Positions 21,576 to 30,969 of a stretch of 64,000 nt of DNA are shown in pieces (position 1 is the first letter of the stretch; each line of letters begins with the position of its first letter). This DNA comes from Talpa occidentalis (taxonomy: Eukaryota; Chordata; Mammalia; Eulipotyphla; Talpidae): positions 95,564,684 through 95,628,683 of the forward strand of contig NW_026555331.1 of NCBI RefSeq assembly GCF_014898055.3. The letters are read 5' to 3'. The notes beneath the pieces are model-generated. The model was not told the DNA's origin. It saw only the letters and a program-made list of their open reading frames with translations, and did no database searches. The translations under genes and the position numbers were made by a program.

Positions 21576-21593
21576 CTACTATAATTCCTTTCT
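21576..21593. repeat. Target-site duplication, left copy (L1)
   Basis: CTACTATAATTCCTTTCT, identical to 27,932-27,949. The base before each copy differs (A on the left, T on the right), which fixes the border. The final T may belong to the poly(A) tail. Confidence 0.95.
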
Positions 21594-21617
21594 TTTTTTT
21601 TTTTTTTAATATTAAAT

Positions 21618-21623
21618 TTTATT
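21618..21623 (-). terminator. L1 poly(A) signal
   Basis: AATAAA on the reverse strand, about 25 bases upstream of the poly(A) tail of the full-length L1. This is the expected place for the L1 mRNA 3' end signal. Confidence 0.75.
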
Positions 21624-21651
21624 TTTATATTCCCCCATACAATTGCAAATG

Positions 21652-21695
21652 CCCCATTCTGACCCCAATCCTTCCCCTCCCGCCCCCCACCCCCC
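21652..21695 (-). other. G-rich tract in L1 3'UTR, potential G-quadruplex
   Basis: The + strand shows C-runs of 4, 4, 4, 3, 6 and 6, so the L1 sense strand has at least four G-runs of three or more within 44 bases. G-rich 3'UTR tracts are a recurring feature of mammalian L1. The older L1 3'UTRs at 15.1 and 63.0 kb have only GGCGGGGAG or GGGGGGGAG at this place. Confidence 0.8.
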
Positions 21696-21780
21696 AAAAA
21701 GTGTCTCTGGTTCATAGTTTTTTGTTGATTTTGATTTTCACTTTCTTATATTCATTTTCCTGGTCCCTTATTTAAGTTTT

Positions 21781-22437
21781 CTAGATTCCTGCTATGAGTG
21801 AGACCATCCGGTATTTTTCTTTTTCTTTTTGGCTTATTTCGCTGAGCGTGATCCCTTCCAGTGCCATCCATGTTGCTGCAAATTGCATGTGTTTATCTTT
21901 TTTGAATGCTGAGTAATATTCCATGGTATATATGTACCACATCTTCTTGATCCAGTCATCTATTTTTGGGCATTTGGGTTGTTTCCAAAGCTTAGCTATT
22001 GTAAACAGTGCTGCTATAAACATAGGAGTGCAGGTGCTCTTTGGAATTGATGTTTCTGTGTCCTTTGGGTAAATACCTAGGAGTGGAATTGCTGGATCAT
22101 ATGGAAGCTCTATGTTTAGTAGGTCCAGAAATCTCCACACAGCTCTCCATAGTGGTTGGACCAGTTTGCACTCCCACCAACAGTGCACAAGAGTTCCTTT
22201 TTCTCCACACCCTCGCCAGCATTTGTTGTTGCTAGTTTTTTTAATATGTGCCATTCTCACTGGTGTGAGATGGTATCTCATGGTAGTTTTGATTTGCATT
22301 TCCCTGATTACAAGTGATGTTGAACATTTTTTCATATGTCTGTTGGCCATTTGCATTTCCTCTTCAGAGAAGTTTCTTTTTAGCTCTTCTGCCCATTTTT
22401 TGACTGGATTATTTTCTTTGTTGTTGTTGAGTCTCAT
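21781..22437 (-). pseudogene. L1 ORF2 C-terminal segment, out of frame with the rest
   Basis: This is the end of ORF2 beyond the frameshift. The frame is open from about 22,512, and its first Met is at 22,437, giving 218 aa to a TAG stop. It carries the L1 cysteine motif C73-x3-C77-x7-H85-x4-C90 (numbered from that Met), followed by the conserved N-Q-P-K-C-P-like W-K-Q-P-K-C-P and [14 protein letters not shown] blocks. The segment contributes to RNA binding and retrotransposition in studied L1s. It is separate here only because of the indel and would not be translated alone. Confidence 0.93.
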
Positions 22438-22460
22438 CAGCTCTTTGCAGATTTTTGTGA

Positions 22461-25400
22461 TCAGTCCTTTATCATTAGTGTTGGGTGCAAAAATGTTCTC
22501 CCAGTTGGTGGGTTTCTCTTTGTTTTTGTTATTGTCTCTTTTGCTGTGCAGAAGCTCTTTAATTTGATGTAGTCCCAGCTGTTTATCTTTGTCTTCACTA
22601 TCACTGCTTTGGGTGATGTGTCTGTAAAGATGTCTTTGATGTGCAAATCACGTAGTGTTTCGCCTATATTTCCTTCTATGTATTTTATGGTTTCAGGTCT
22701 TATGTCTAGTTCTTTAATCCATTTTGAGTTGATTTTTGTGTATGGTGTGAGGTAGTGGTCAAGCTTCATTCTTTTGCATGTAGCGACCCAGTTTTCCCAG
22801 CACCATTTATTGAACAAACTTTCTTTGCTCCAATGCATAGTCTTTGCTCCTTTGTCAAAGATTAGTTGACCATAAATCTGTGGGTTTATTTCTGGATTTT
22901 CTATTCGATTCCATTGGTCTGTATGTCTGTTCTTGTTCCAATACCATGCAGTTTTGATGATTATGGCTTTGTAGTATAGTTTGAAGTCTGGGAGTGTGAT
23001 GCCTCCATTTCCTTCTTTTTTTTTCAGTAGAGCTTTGGCTATTCGGGGTTTTTGGTGATTCCATATGAATTTCATCAATAATTGTTCTATTTCTTTGAAG
23101 AATGCCATTGAGATTTTGATTGGAATAGCATTGAATCTGTATATTGCTTTTGGTAGGATGGCCATTTTAATAATGTTTATTCTTCCAATCCATGAGCAGG
23201 GGATGTCTTTCCATTTCTTTGTGTCTTCTTCTATTTCTTTTAACAGTGTTTTATAGTTTTCTTTGTATAGGTCCTTTACCTCTTTTGTTAGATTTATTCC
23301 CAAATATTTGATTTTTTTTGTTTCGATAATAAAAGGGGTGGTTTTTTTGATTTCTTCTTCTTCAGATTTATTGTTTGTGTATAGGAAGGCTACTGACTTT
23401 TGCGTGTTGATTTTGTATCCTGCCACTTTACTGAATTGATTGATGAGTTGAATTAGTTTTTCTGTGGAGATTTTGGGGTTCTCTATGTATATTATCATAT
23501 CATCTGCAAATAGTGATAGTTTGACTTCTTCTTTTCCTATTTGGATTCCTTGGATGTCTTTCTCTTGTCTTATTGCTCTGGCTAGGACTTCCAGTATTAT
23601 ATTGAAAAGCAGTGGTGAGAGTGGACATCCTTGTCTTGTTCCAGATCTTAATGAAATTGCTTTCAGCTTTTCACCATTGAGAATGATACTGGCTGTTGGC
23701 TTGTCATAGATGGCCTTTATGATGTTGAGGTATGTTCCTTGTATCCCAAGAATTTCAAGGGCTTTTATCATGAATGGGTGTTGCACTTTGTCGAAAGCTT
23801 TCTCAGCATCTATTGATATTATCATATGGTTTTTATATTTCTTTTTGTTGATGTGTTGTATAACGTTGATTGATTTTCGGATGTTAAACCATCCTTGTGC
23901 CCCTGGAATGAATCCAACTTGGTCGTGGTGAATTATCTTATGGATACATTGTTGGATTCTGATAGCTAAAATTTTATTGAGGATTTTTGCATCAGTGTTC
24001 ATTAGGGAGATTGGCCTATAGTTTTCCTTTTTTGTGTTGTCCTTATTCGGTTTTGGTATTAGTGTAATATTGGCTTCATAGAACGTGTTTGGTATTGTCC
24101 CTTCCTTCTCAATTTTTTGGAAGAGTTTGTGAAGGATAGGCACTAATTCGTCTCTGAATGTTTGGTAGAATTCATTTGTAAATCCATCAGGTCCTGGGCT
24201 TTTGTTTTTGGGGAGGTTTTTAATTACCATTTCAATTTCGTTGCTTGTAATTGGTCTGTTTAGGTGTTCTATTTCTTCTTTATCTAGCTTTGGGTGATTG
24301 TAGAGTTGTAGGAATTTGTCCATCTCCTCTAGATTGTTGAACTTGTTTCCATATAACTGTTCATAGTAGTTACTGATTATTCTTTTGATTTCTGCTGTGT
24401 CCGTTGTGATTTCTCCTCTTTCATTTATGATTCTGTGTATTTGTGCTTTCTCCCTTTTTTCCTTTGTGAGCCTGGCTAGGGGTTTGTCTATTTTATTTAT
24501 TTTTTCAAAGAACCAGCTCTTGGTTTCATTGATCTTTTGGATTGTTTTTTTAGTTTCAATTTCATTTATTTCTGCTTTGGTTTTTATTATTTCTTTTCTT
24601 CTACTGGTTCTGGGGTTTTTTTGTTGTTCTTTTTCTAGATCTTTGAGCTTCGAGATTAGGTTGTTTCTTTGAGTTCTTTCTTGTTTTTTGATGTGAGCTT
24701 CTATTGCTATATATTTTCCTCTTATTACTGCTTTTGCTGCATCCCATACATTTAGGATATTGGTGTCCTCCTTGTCATTCAATTCAAAGAATTTTTTAAT
24801 TTCTTCTTTGATCTCCTCGTTAGTCCAGTGGTCTTCCAGTAGTGTGGCTTTTAATCTCCATGAGGTAGGATAGTTCCTTGCCTTCTTTTTATGATTTATT
24901 TCTAGTTTGATGCCTTCGTGGTCAGAAAAGATGGTTGGTATGATTTCAATCTTGGTGTATCTGTTGATGTTTGTCTTGTGCCCCAGTATGTGATCGATCC
25001 TGGAGAATGATCCGTGTGCGCTTGAGAAAAATGTGTACTCCGTTTTTTTTGGGTTTAGTGTTCTATAGATGTCTGTTAAGCCCAAATGCTCTAGGTCCTT
25101 ATTTAGAGCTTTAGTTTCTTTACTTATTTTTTGTCTTGTTGATCTATCCATTGTTGATAGTGGTGTGTTGAAGTCTCCCACTACATATGTGTTTTCTCTG
25201 ATGTCTGTTTTCAGAGAGGACAACAGTTGTCTGATATATTTTGGTGCTCTTTCGTTTGGTGAGTATATGTTAATGAGTGTTATTTCTTCTTGAAGTATTG
25301 TCCCCTTAATCATAATGTAGTGACCATTGGGGTCTCTTTTTATTTTTTTGAGTTTGAAGTCTGTTTTATCTGATATAAGTATAGCTGTTCCTGCTTTCTT

Positions 25401-25607
25401 TTTTGGCCCATTTGCTTGTAGGATTGTTTTCCATCCTTTGACTTTGAGCCTATTTTTATCTTTTGTAGCTAAATGTGTTTCCTGGAGACAGCAAAAGGTT
25501 GGGTTTTGTTTCTTAATCCAGGCTGCAACTCTGTGTCTTTTTATTGAAGAGTTTAGTCCATTTATATTTAGAGTTAATATTGATATGTTAGCATCTGTAT
25601 TTGCCAT
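22461..25607 (-). pseudogene. L1 ORF2: endonuclease-reverse transcriptase, frameshifted near its C-terminus
   Basis: ORF2 encodes the L1 enzyme that nicks target DNA and copies L1 RNA there (target-primed reverse transcription). This frame is 1,048 aa. The apurinic-type endonuclease occupies about residues 1-239 and keeps N14, E43 (in Q-E-T-H), Y115, D145 and N147 (G-D-F-N-T-P), T192, D205 (R-I-D-H), S228, D229 and H230, the same positions as in human L1. The reverse-transcriptase domain, about 500-770, has D600 (S-I-D-A-E-K-A-F-D) and F-A-D-D with D702/D703. A one-base loss in an A-run near 22,513-22,515 shifts the frame after about residue 1,028. The last ~20 residues here are therefore out of frame and end at a premature stop, cutting off the cysteine segment. 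Everything upstream is open. Confidence 0.96.
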
Positions 25608-25683
25608 TATGTTTGTCTTTCCTTTGATTTTATTTATTTATTCTTTTAATAACTTTTTTTTTTTTTTTGGTCTTCTTTCGTTG

Positions 25684-26712
25684 TTATTCGTCCCTCTGAG
25701 GTTCTGGCTTTAGGATTCCTTGTAGTATTTTTTGGAGTGGGGGTTTAGTCGCAATGAAATTCCGGAGTTTCTCTTTGTCTGGGAAGGTCCATATTCTTTC
25801 TTCATGGAGGAAAGAGAGCTTTGCGGGATAGAGTATTCTTGGTTGGCATCTGTTTTCTTGGAGTCTGTTGACTATGTCCCTCCACTCTCTCCTTGCCCGT
25901 AGTGTTTCTTCAGAGAAGTCTGATGTCAGCCTGATTGGTTTTCCTTTGAATGTTATCTGTTTCTTCCCTCTTGTCAGCTTCATTATTTTTTCCTTGTCCT
26001 GGATTCTTGGGAGCTTTACTATTATGTGTCTTGCTGTGTTTTTCCTTTCGTCGTGGAAGTTTGGTGTTCTTCTTGCTTCTTGTATATCAATTTTCAGCTC
26101 CTTCTTCTCATTTGGGAAGTTCTCTTCAATTATATCCATGAATATTTTCTCTGTTCCTACATCTCTCTCCTCTCCTTCTGGAATTCCTATAACTCTTATA
26201 TTTCCTTTCCTCATGGAGTCAGATATTTCCCGAAGTCTTTCTTCATTCTTTTTCCTTCGTACTTCTCTTTCCTTTTCTGTTTTGGTTCTTTTTATTTCTG
26301 TGTCTTCAAGATTACTTATTCGTTCTTCCATTTCATCTATTCTGCTTTCATTGCTTTTCCCAGAGTTCTTTAGTTCCTCCATTAATTCTTTGATCTCCTG
26401 CATTTCTCTTACTTCCCTCTTTAGGGACTCAATTTCCTTCTTCTGATCTATCACTTTTTTAATCATGGCAATTTTAAATTCTCTTTCTGGAAGGCTCAGA
26501 AGTTCTTCCAAGTTGCTGTCGTTGCAATCTGGGGAGTGGTTTTCTTTTTGTGGTGTGCTTCTTTCCTGAGGAGTTTTTAGGTTGCGTGTGGTTCTTCTAC
26601 TCCCTACTGTCTGTTTTCTAATTTGTCGTATGCGTTGGGACACTGTGTTGCTCGGACTGACTGACATCTTGGGTGAACTTCTCCGCTCCCCTCTGGCTCT
26701 TCCAGGAGCCAT
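25684..26712 (-). CDS. L1 ORF1p, trimeric RNA-binding chaperone, intact
   Basis: 342 aa, close to the 338 of human ORF1p. ORF1p coats L1 RNA as a trimer and acts as a nucleic-acid chaperone in the cytoplasmic L1 particle. Residues 1-50 are basic and Ser/Pro-rich. About 75-160 form a Lys/Glu-rich coiled coil (E-F-K-I-A-M-I-K-K-V to K-T-E-K-E-R-E-V-R-R). About 168-262 are the RRM (G-N-I-R-V-I-G-I-P-E-G). About 265-330 are the C-terminal domain, with R-R-E-W-R-D-I and R-I-L-Y-P-A-K-L-S-F. There are two possible starts, M1 and M16. The relic at 13,342 begins at the M16 equivalent, so the first 15 residues may be a subfamily-specific extension. ORF2 starts 76 bp downstream. No stops or indels are seen. 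Confidence 0.96.
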   Translation of the reverse strand: MAPGRARGERRSSPKMSVSPSNTVSQRIRQIRKQTVGSRRTTRNLKTPQERSTPQKENHSPDCNDSNLEELLSLPEREFKIAMIKKVIDQKKEIESLKREVREMQEIKELMEELKNSGKSNESRIDEMEERISNLEDTEIKRTKTEKEREVRRKKNEERLREISDSMRKGNIRVIGIPEGEERDVGTEKIFMDIIEENFPNEKKELKIDIQEARRTPNFHDERKNTARHIIVKLPRIQDKEKIMKLTRGKKQITFKGKPIRLTSDFSEETLRARREWRDIVNRLQENRCQPRILYPAKLSFLHEERIWTFPDKEKLRNFIATKPPLQKILQGILKPEPQRDE

Positions 26713-27023
26713 CTCTGTCTTCTGGGGGAGCTTTCTGCTGGTTTTAGGCAGTTTTTACTGAAGAAATGTCCCTGTTCTCAAATGGCGAAGCGGGATGCAG
26801 TCCCTGCGCCTCCGGTTTCAGGCACACTCTTCTGCGCACCCGGTCTGCCCCGGACGTGGGTGCCTGCTCCCTCTGTGGGCTCAGACTGCTGGTCGGAAGG
26901 GGCCTGGCGTGGAATAACTTCCCGGCTGGCCACTGGGTCCTCCAGAAACCTTCTGCCCTTTTCAAGCAGTCTTAAGAAATGTCCTGTTTTATAGGGTGTT
27001 AGTGACTGTTTTTTTCCTGGTCG

Positions 27024-27035
27024 CTAGGTGGCGCC
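27024..27035 (+). promoter_or_regulatory. CTCF-like core motif inside L1 5'UTR
   Basis: CTAGGTGGCGCC fits the CTCF core SYAGRKGGCRSY at all 12 positions. It lies about 310 bp upstream of ORF1 in the 5'UTR. Binding is not shown by sequence alone, and CpGs in the motif could make it methylation-sensitive. Confidence 0.5.
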
Positions 27036-27908
27036 AGAGATCTCTCCTATTGTCCTTGGGGGGCTGTTTTTCGCCTCCCCCCACCCCGTGGGACAGAGAA
27101 CAGAGCGGGAATGGTAGGGTACACCTCAACAGCTTTGGGGTGCTGTGTCTGCCTTGTGCCCCACCGTCGTGGAGAACCCACGCCCCGAATTTTCGTGCCC
27201 CGGGTCTCAGTTCAAAGCCCTCAGTTCCAGGACGCGGGCTGTAGCCCAGTTCAGTGGCGCGGGAATGGCGCCTTTTGCACAGCTCCCGTGCCTGGGCGCC
27301 TGGTTCCTGCTCACTCAGGGAGGGACCTTCACCTCCGTGAGGACCTCCGTGCGTCTCCCCGCAAGCCTAGGTCGTCTCCCCGCAAGCCTAGGTCGCAGGC
27401 GCGGGGACCTGGGCAGCCGCAATCCAGGTCTGCACTTGCTTTTCAAGCTCCCCGAGCGCGCCGCATTTCCGCGCCAGCTTACCGGCAGCCCGGGCTGTGT
27501 GCGTCTCCCGGGGTCTTTGTTCTTCTCTAATGGCGCCCGGAGCCGTTCGCTCACCGCCGCGGCGGATCCTGCAGGGTTCGCCTCAGCTCCCGTTCACGGG
27601 GTGTGGTGGCTGCAATAGTTCCTTTCCACTCACAGTCCCGCTTGCCGCGTCGTTTGTTCTTGTGGGCCGTTTTGGTTTGTTGTTTCCCTCCTCTCTGCCG
27701 GTCGGAGAGTGCCGCCTCTGTGGGCGGGGGAGGGGAGCAGGGTTCTGCGCTTCCCTCCCTTCTAGTCCTCTTTTATGGCCACTTTCTTCTTCGGGCAGTT
27801 CGCTGGCGTTACCCGTTTATCTTCCGTGTCCCGGTTCTCACTGGGACCTGCCGCTTTTCCTCCCTATTCACTTTTTTTAATGGGAGATCTTACTCGCAGC
27901 GTCTCCTC

Positions 27909-27920
27909 GCCGCCATGTTG
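27909..27920 (-). promoter_or_regulatory. YY1-like site at L1 5' end
   Basis: Reverse strand CAACATGGCGGC, one base from CAAGATGGCGGC, the YY1 site that sets transcription start in human L1. It lies within the first 25 bases of the element, as in human L1. Confidence 0.7.
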
Positions 27921-27931
27921 CTCCGCCCCCT

Positions 27932-27949
27932 CTACTATAATTCCTTTCT
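27932..27949. repeat. Target-site duplication, right copy (L1)
   Basis: Matches 21,576-21,593. It sits directly against the first bases of the L1 (GGGGGCGGAGCAAC on the reverse strand), showing that the element is not 5'-truncated. Confidence 0.95.
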
Positions 27950-28930
27950 GAAGAAAACAGTGATGTCACTTCTACAGTTCATAAAAGTTTAAGCAGAGTA
28001 GAGTGTTTAAGCTAATATTGCTAATTCTTTATTTTTTTACATCTCTCTACAGATATTTCAACAGTTTTAAACATTAACATACTTATTTGTTTTGATAATA
28101 TTGCACTTGATTTCAATGAACTGCAAACTATTATTTGTCACACACACTCCAATGAAATATTTCTTCTTATGTATAGTTTCTAGCATATCTTTGCATACAC
28201 TTGAGCAATTTGTTGGACTGACAAATATTTCAATATCTTGAAACTGCTTCTGTAAACCTAAAAGATGTTTCAGTGGTGATGAACTTATATTCCTACAACT
28301 TTTATGTCAGAAATTGCCTCAAATTTAATCACTCCTCTTTATATATTTTATTTCAATGCAGATAGAGGCAGAAATCACTTTTCTTAACTCACAATTCCTA
28401 CTTGTAGTTATACACAAAGCTTCCTAGTACAGTTGTGCATGCTGTATGCTTAGCAAATCTAGGGGTGTCATGCCATTTAAACCGTAGACATGTAAATTCA
28501 CACACACACGCGCGTGCACCCATACACACATGTCAAATAGTAATGAAATGTCTGGTCCTGGTCTAATAAGGTAGGCTATTATAATAATATCCAAACAGAT
28601 TGGGAAGGTCAGTGCTACAGAACATATCTCATTTCTTTTACCATCTTGGAAAGTGTAGTTTTGCTTTATGATAAGAAGACTGAGAAATGAATGTATTCTA
28701 CATATCGCACTCTTTTGTTTTATCTTATTCTACCTCATTTCACTGCAATTGTTTATAGTTTGTACCATATACAGAACTGCAGAAGCCTCAATGCTGTACA
28801 GATATTTTCTTTCAGAGGGCTTGAATGCCAGACAGGTGCTCCTGAAGTTCAAAACCGGACTTAGTAGGAACATCATGATACATGAGGAAAATTGGAGCTC
28901 CAGAACAAAGTAAAGAACTGAGGCAATTTA
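27950..28930. other. Unassigned DNA with short (CA)n
   Basis: No gene or known repeat family. An alternating CA/CG tract lies at about 28,500-28,528. An 81-codon frame at 28,668-28,913 has no domain signature. Confidence 0.45.
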
Positions 28931-29743
28931 TGTGTGGTATTGCAATAAAAACAGACACATTGATATGTGGAACAGGATAGAAAGCCCAGAAATAACATAT
29001 ATACAGAAAAGTAATTTACAACAGAGGAGCCAAAGAGCTACAATGGAGTAAGGAAAATTTTTTTTCAATAAATGGTGCTGAGAAAACAGGACAGCCACAT
29101 ACAAAAGAATGGAACTAGACCACTATCTATCACCATACACAAAATTAATTCAAAATAGCTTAGAGACTTAAATGTGGGATTTTAAGTTGTAAAATACATA
29201 GAAGAAAACACTGGTGATACACTCCTTGATATCAACCTTAAGATGTGTTAGGAAACTTATGTCCAACAGCAAGGGAAATAAAAACTAAAATAAACAAATA
29301 GACTACATCAAAATAAAAAGTTCCTGCATAGTGAAACAAACTTGCATAAAAATGACAACATATACTATTAGTTTGGAAAAGATATTTGCAAACCACATCT
29401 GACAAAGGGTTGATATCCAAAAGATCTAAAGGACACATAAAACTCCACAACAAAAATAAACAAACAAGATGAATAAAAAATGGGCAAAGTACCTAAATAG
29501 ACACTTCTCCAGACATCGATGGACAATAAGCATATGAAAAGATGTGTCTCATCTCTTATTATTAGGGAAATGAAATCCAAATAATGAGATATCACCTCAT
29601 ACCTATAAGAATGGTTATTGTCCGAAAATAAGAAAAAAATGAATGTTGGAGAGGATGTAGAGAAAAAAAGAATCCTTATAAGGGAGGGAATGTAAATGGT
29701 GAAATTATTATGGAAAGAAGTGTGGAGACTCCTCAAAAAAAAG

Positions 29744-30052
29744 TAAAAATAGAGCCTCTCTGGTGACACAAGGGGTTAAGACATAGCACTATGAAGCTGT
29801 CAGCAACCACTGAAGCATGAGTTCGATCCCCGGCCAGGGAGATAACTCACATGGCACAGCAGACCTCTCCTGTTTTGGCCCTGCTCCCCTCAGCGTGTAT
29901 TTCAGTAGATCTGCCTGTTCTGTTCCCCACTCTGTCTCTGGTGAATCCTCTCACCTCTCTGCACCTCTGGCCTACATCAGAGGTGTATTGTATGAATAAA
30001 TAAAGTTAATTAATTAATTAATTAATTAAATCTTTAAAAAATTAAAAATAGA
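29744..30052 (+). mobile_element. tRNA-derived SINE nested in old L1
   Basis: TAAAAATAGA flanks it (29,744-29,753 and 30,043-30,052). Older-lineage blocks are present, including GAGTTCGATCCCCGGCC (B box) and GTATTTCAGTAGATCTGCC. The tail holds a (TTAA)n microsatellite at about 30,005-30,030. Confidence 0.93.
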
Positions 30053-30216
30053 AATTCTATGCAATCCACTTATCCTACTTCTGGGTATTTAAAAACAAGG
30101 CAAAAACACCATTTGAAGAGATATACTCACCCCACATGTTTATTGCAGCATTATTTGCAATAAACAATAATGAATAGCCCAAACAACCATCAGCAGATGA
30201 TCGTATACAGAAGACA

Positions 30217-30217
<1 letters not shown>

Positions 30218-30284
<67 letters not shown>
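30218..30284. repeat. (TA)n(CA)n compound microsatellite
   Basis: About 42 bases of TA followed by about 24 bases of CA, directly before TGGAATACAACTCAG of the L1. L1 ORF2 has a TATATATACACAATGGAATA-type segment here (compare 15,340-15,358), so the tract probably expanded from L1 sequence. Confidence 0.95.
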
Positions 30285-30349
30285 TGGAATACAACTCAGC
30301 TCTAAAAATGATGAAATCCTGTCATTTGCAGCAACACAGATGAATCTAA

Positions 30350-30647
30350 AAGGAATTACTGTTTTTTTTAAAGATTTATTTGTTTATGCATACAAGAACT
30401 GGGGTACAGGCCAGAGGTATGGGGGGGTGAGAGGATTCACCATAGATAGAGTGGGGAACAGAACAGGCAGACTGACTGCTGAGTACACTGCTGAGGGGAG
30501 CAGCGGACGAGTCAGGAGAGGTCTTCTGTGCCATGGGGGTATCTCCCTAGCTGGGGATTGAACTCGTGCTTCAGTGGCTGCAGCTTGCTTCATAGGTTGT
30601 GTCTTACCCCCCTGTGCCACCAGGGAGGCCCAAGAAGGAATTACTTT
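30350..30647 (-). mobile_element. tRNA-derived SINE, reverse, nested in old L1
   Basis: AAGGAATTACT flanks it at 30,350-30,360 and 30,637-30,647. The tail is at the left (TTTTTTTTAAAGATTTATTTG) and the head at the right (GTGCCACCAGGGAGGCCC). Older lineage. Confidence 0.93.
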
Positions 30648-30969
30648 TAATGATATAAATAACACAGAAAAAAAAACCCATATGATTTCACTCGTATGTG
30701 GTGTACAGAGAAAACAATCAAATGGATGAACTAAATAAGATAAAAATAAACTTTTACACTGTAAGATCAGCCTGTGGTTACCACAAGGGAAAGGGGAAAG
30801 GCAGTGTGCAAACCAGGTGAAAGAGACTTCAAATTATATGGTAAAGGATAGAACTGGACTTTCAATATAGTATATACAGATGTTGATATTTTAATAATGC
30901 ACATCTGAAACACATAATGTTATAATAGTTTGTTATTCAATTAAAATAAGTAAATAAAATAAAATAAAA

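Larger units (their letters stand above)
26713..27931 (-). promoter_or_regulatory. L1 5'UTR and internal promoter, CpG-rich
   Basis: About 1.2 kb of CpG-dense sequence between the L1 5' end and ORF1. In L1s this region is an internal Pol II promoter that starts transcription at the first base. The element starts GGCGGAGCAACATGGCGGCG (reverse strand), with a YY1-type core. An 18-19 bp block, GTCTCCCCGCAAGCCTAGG (+ strand), is tandemly repeated at about 27,352-27,392. On the opposite strand several overlapping frames of 80-157 codons are open, probably from high GC content. The CpG content, higher than anywhere else in the window, argues for a young or protected copy. Confidence 0.9.
21576..27949 (-). 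mobile_element. Full-length young LINE-1 with perfect TSD
   Basis: A complete L1 in reverse orientation. The duplication CTACTATAATTCCTTTC(T) flanks it exactly at 21,576-21,593 and 27,932-27,949. From right to left it holds a CpG-rich 5'UTR (27,931 to 26,713), ORF1 (26,712-25,684), a 76-bp A-rich spacer, ORF2 (25,607-21,781, with one frameshift near 22,515), a 3'UTR with a G tract, and a poly(A) tail seen as T's at 21,593-21,608. The length is about 6.34 kb. The full 5' end, exact duplication and near-intact reading frames indicate a recent insertion. One indel in ORF2 probably makes this copy unable to move on its own. Confidence 0.97.
28931..30960 (+). mobile_element. Old L1, ORF2 3' half and 3'UTR, with two nested SINEs
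   Basis: Decayed ORF2 from AATAAAAACAGACACATTG through CAATAAATGGTGCTGAGAAA, GACTACATCAAAATAAAAAG, TGGGCAAAGTACCTAAATAG, ATGAATGTTGGAGAGGATGT and ATTGCAGCATTATTTGCAAT to the TTCACTCGTATGTGGTGTAC block. The 3'UTR ends in an AAAATAAAATAAAAC tail near 30,970. SINEs interrupt it at 29,754 (+) and 30,361 (-), and a (TA)n(CA)n tract lies at 30,218. Stops are frequent in all frames. Confidence 0.88.

Noticed and set aside
22112..22567. 151-codon + strand frame
   Set aside because: Antisense to the L1 ORF2 C-terminal part.
25868..26446. 192-codon + strand frame
   Set aside because: Antisense shadow of the intact L1 ORF1, whose coiled-coil codons give few stops on the other strand.
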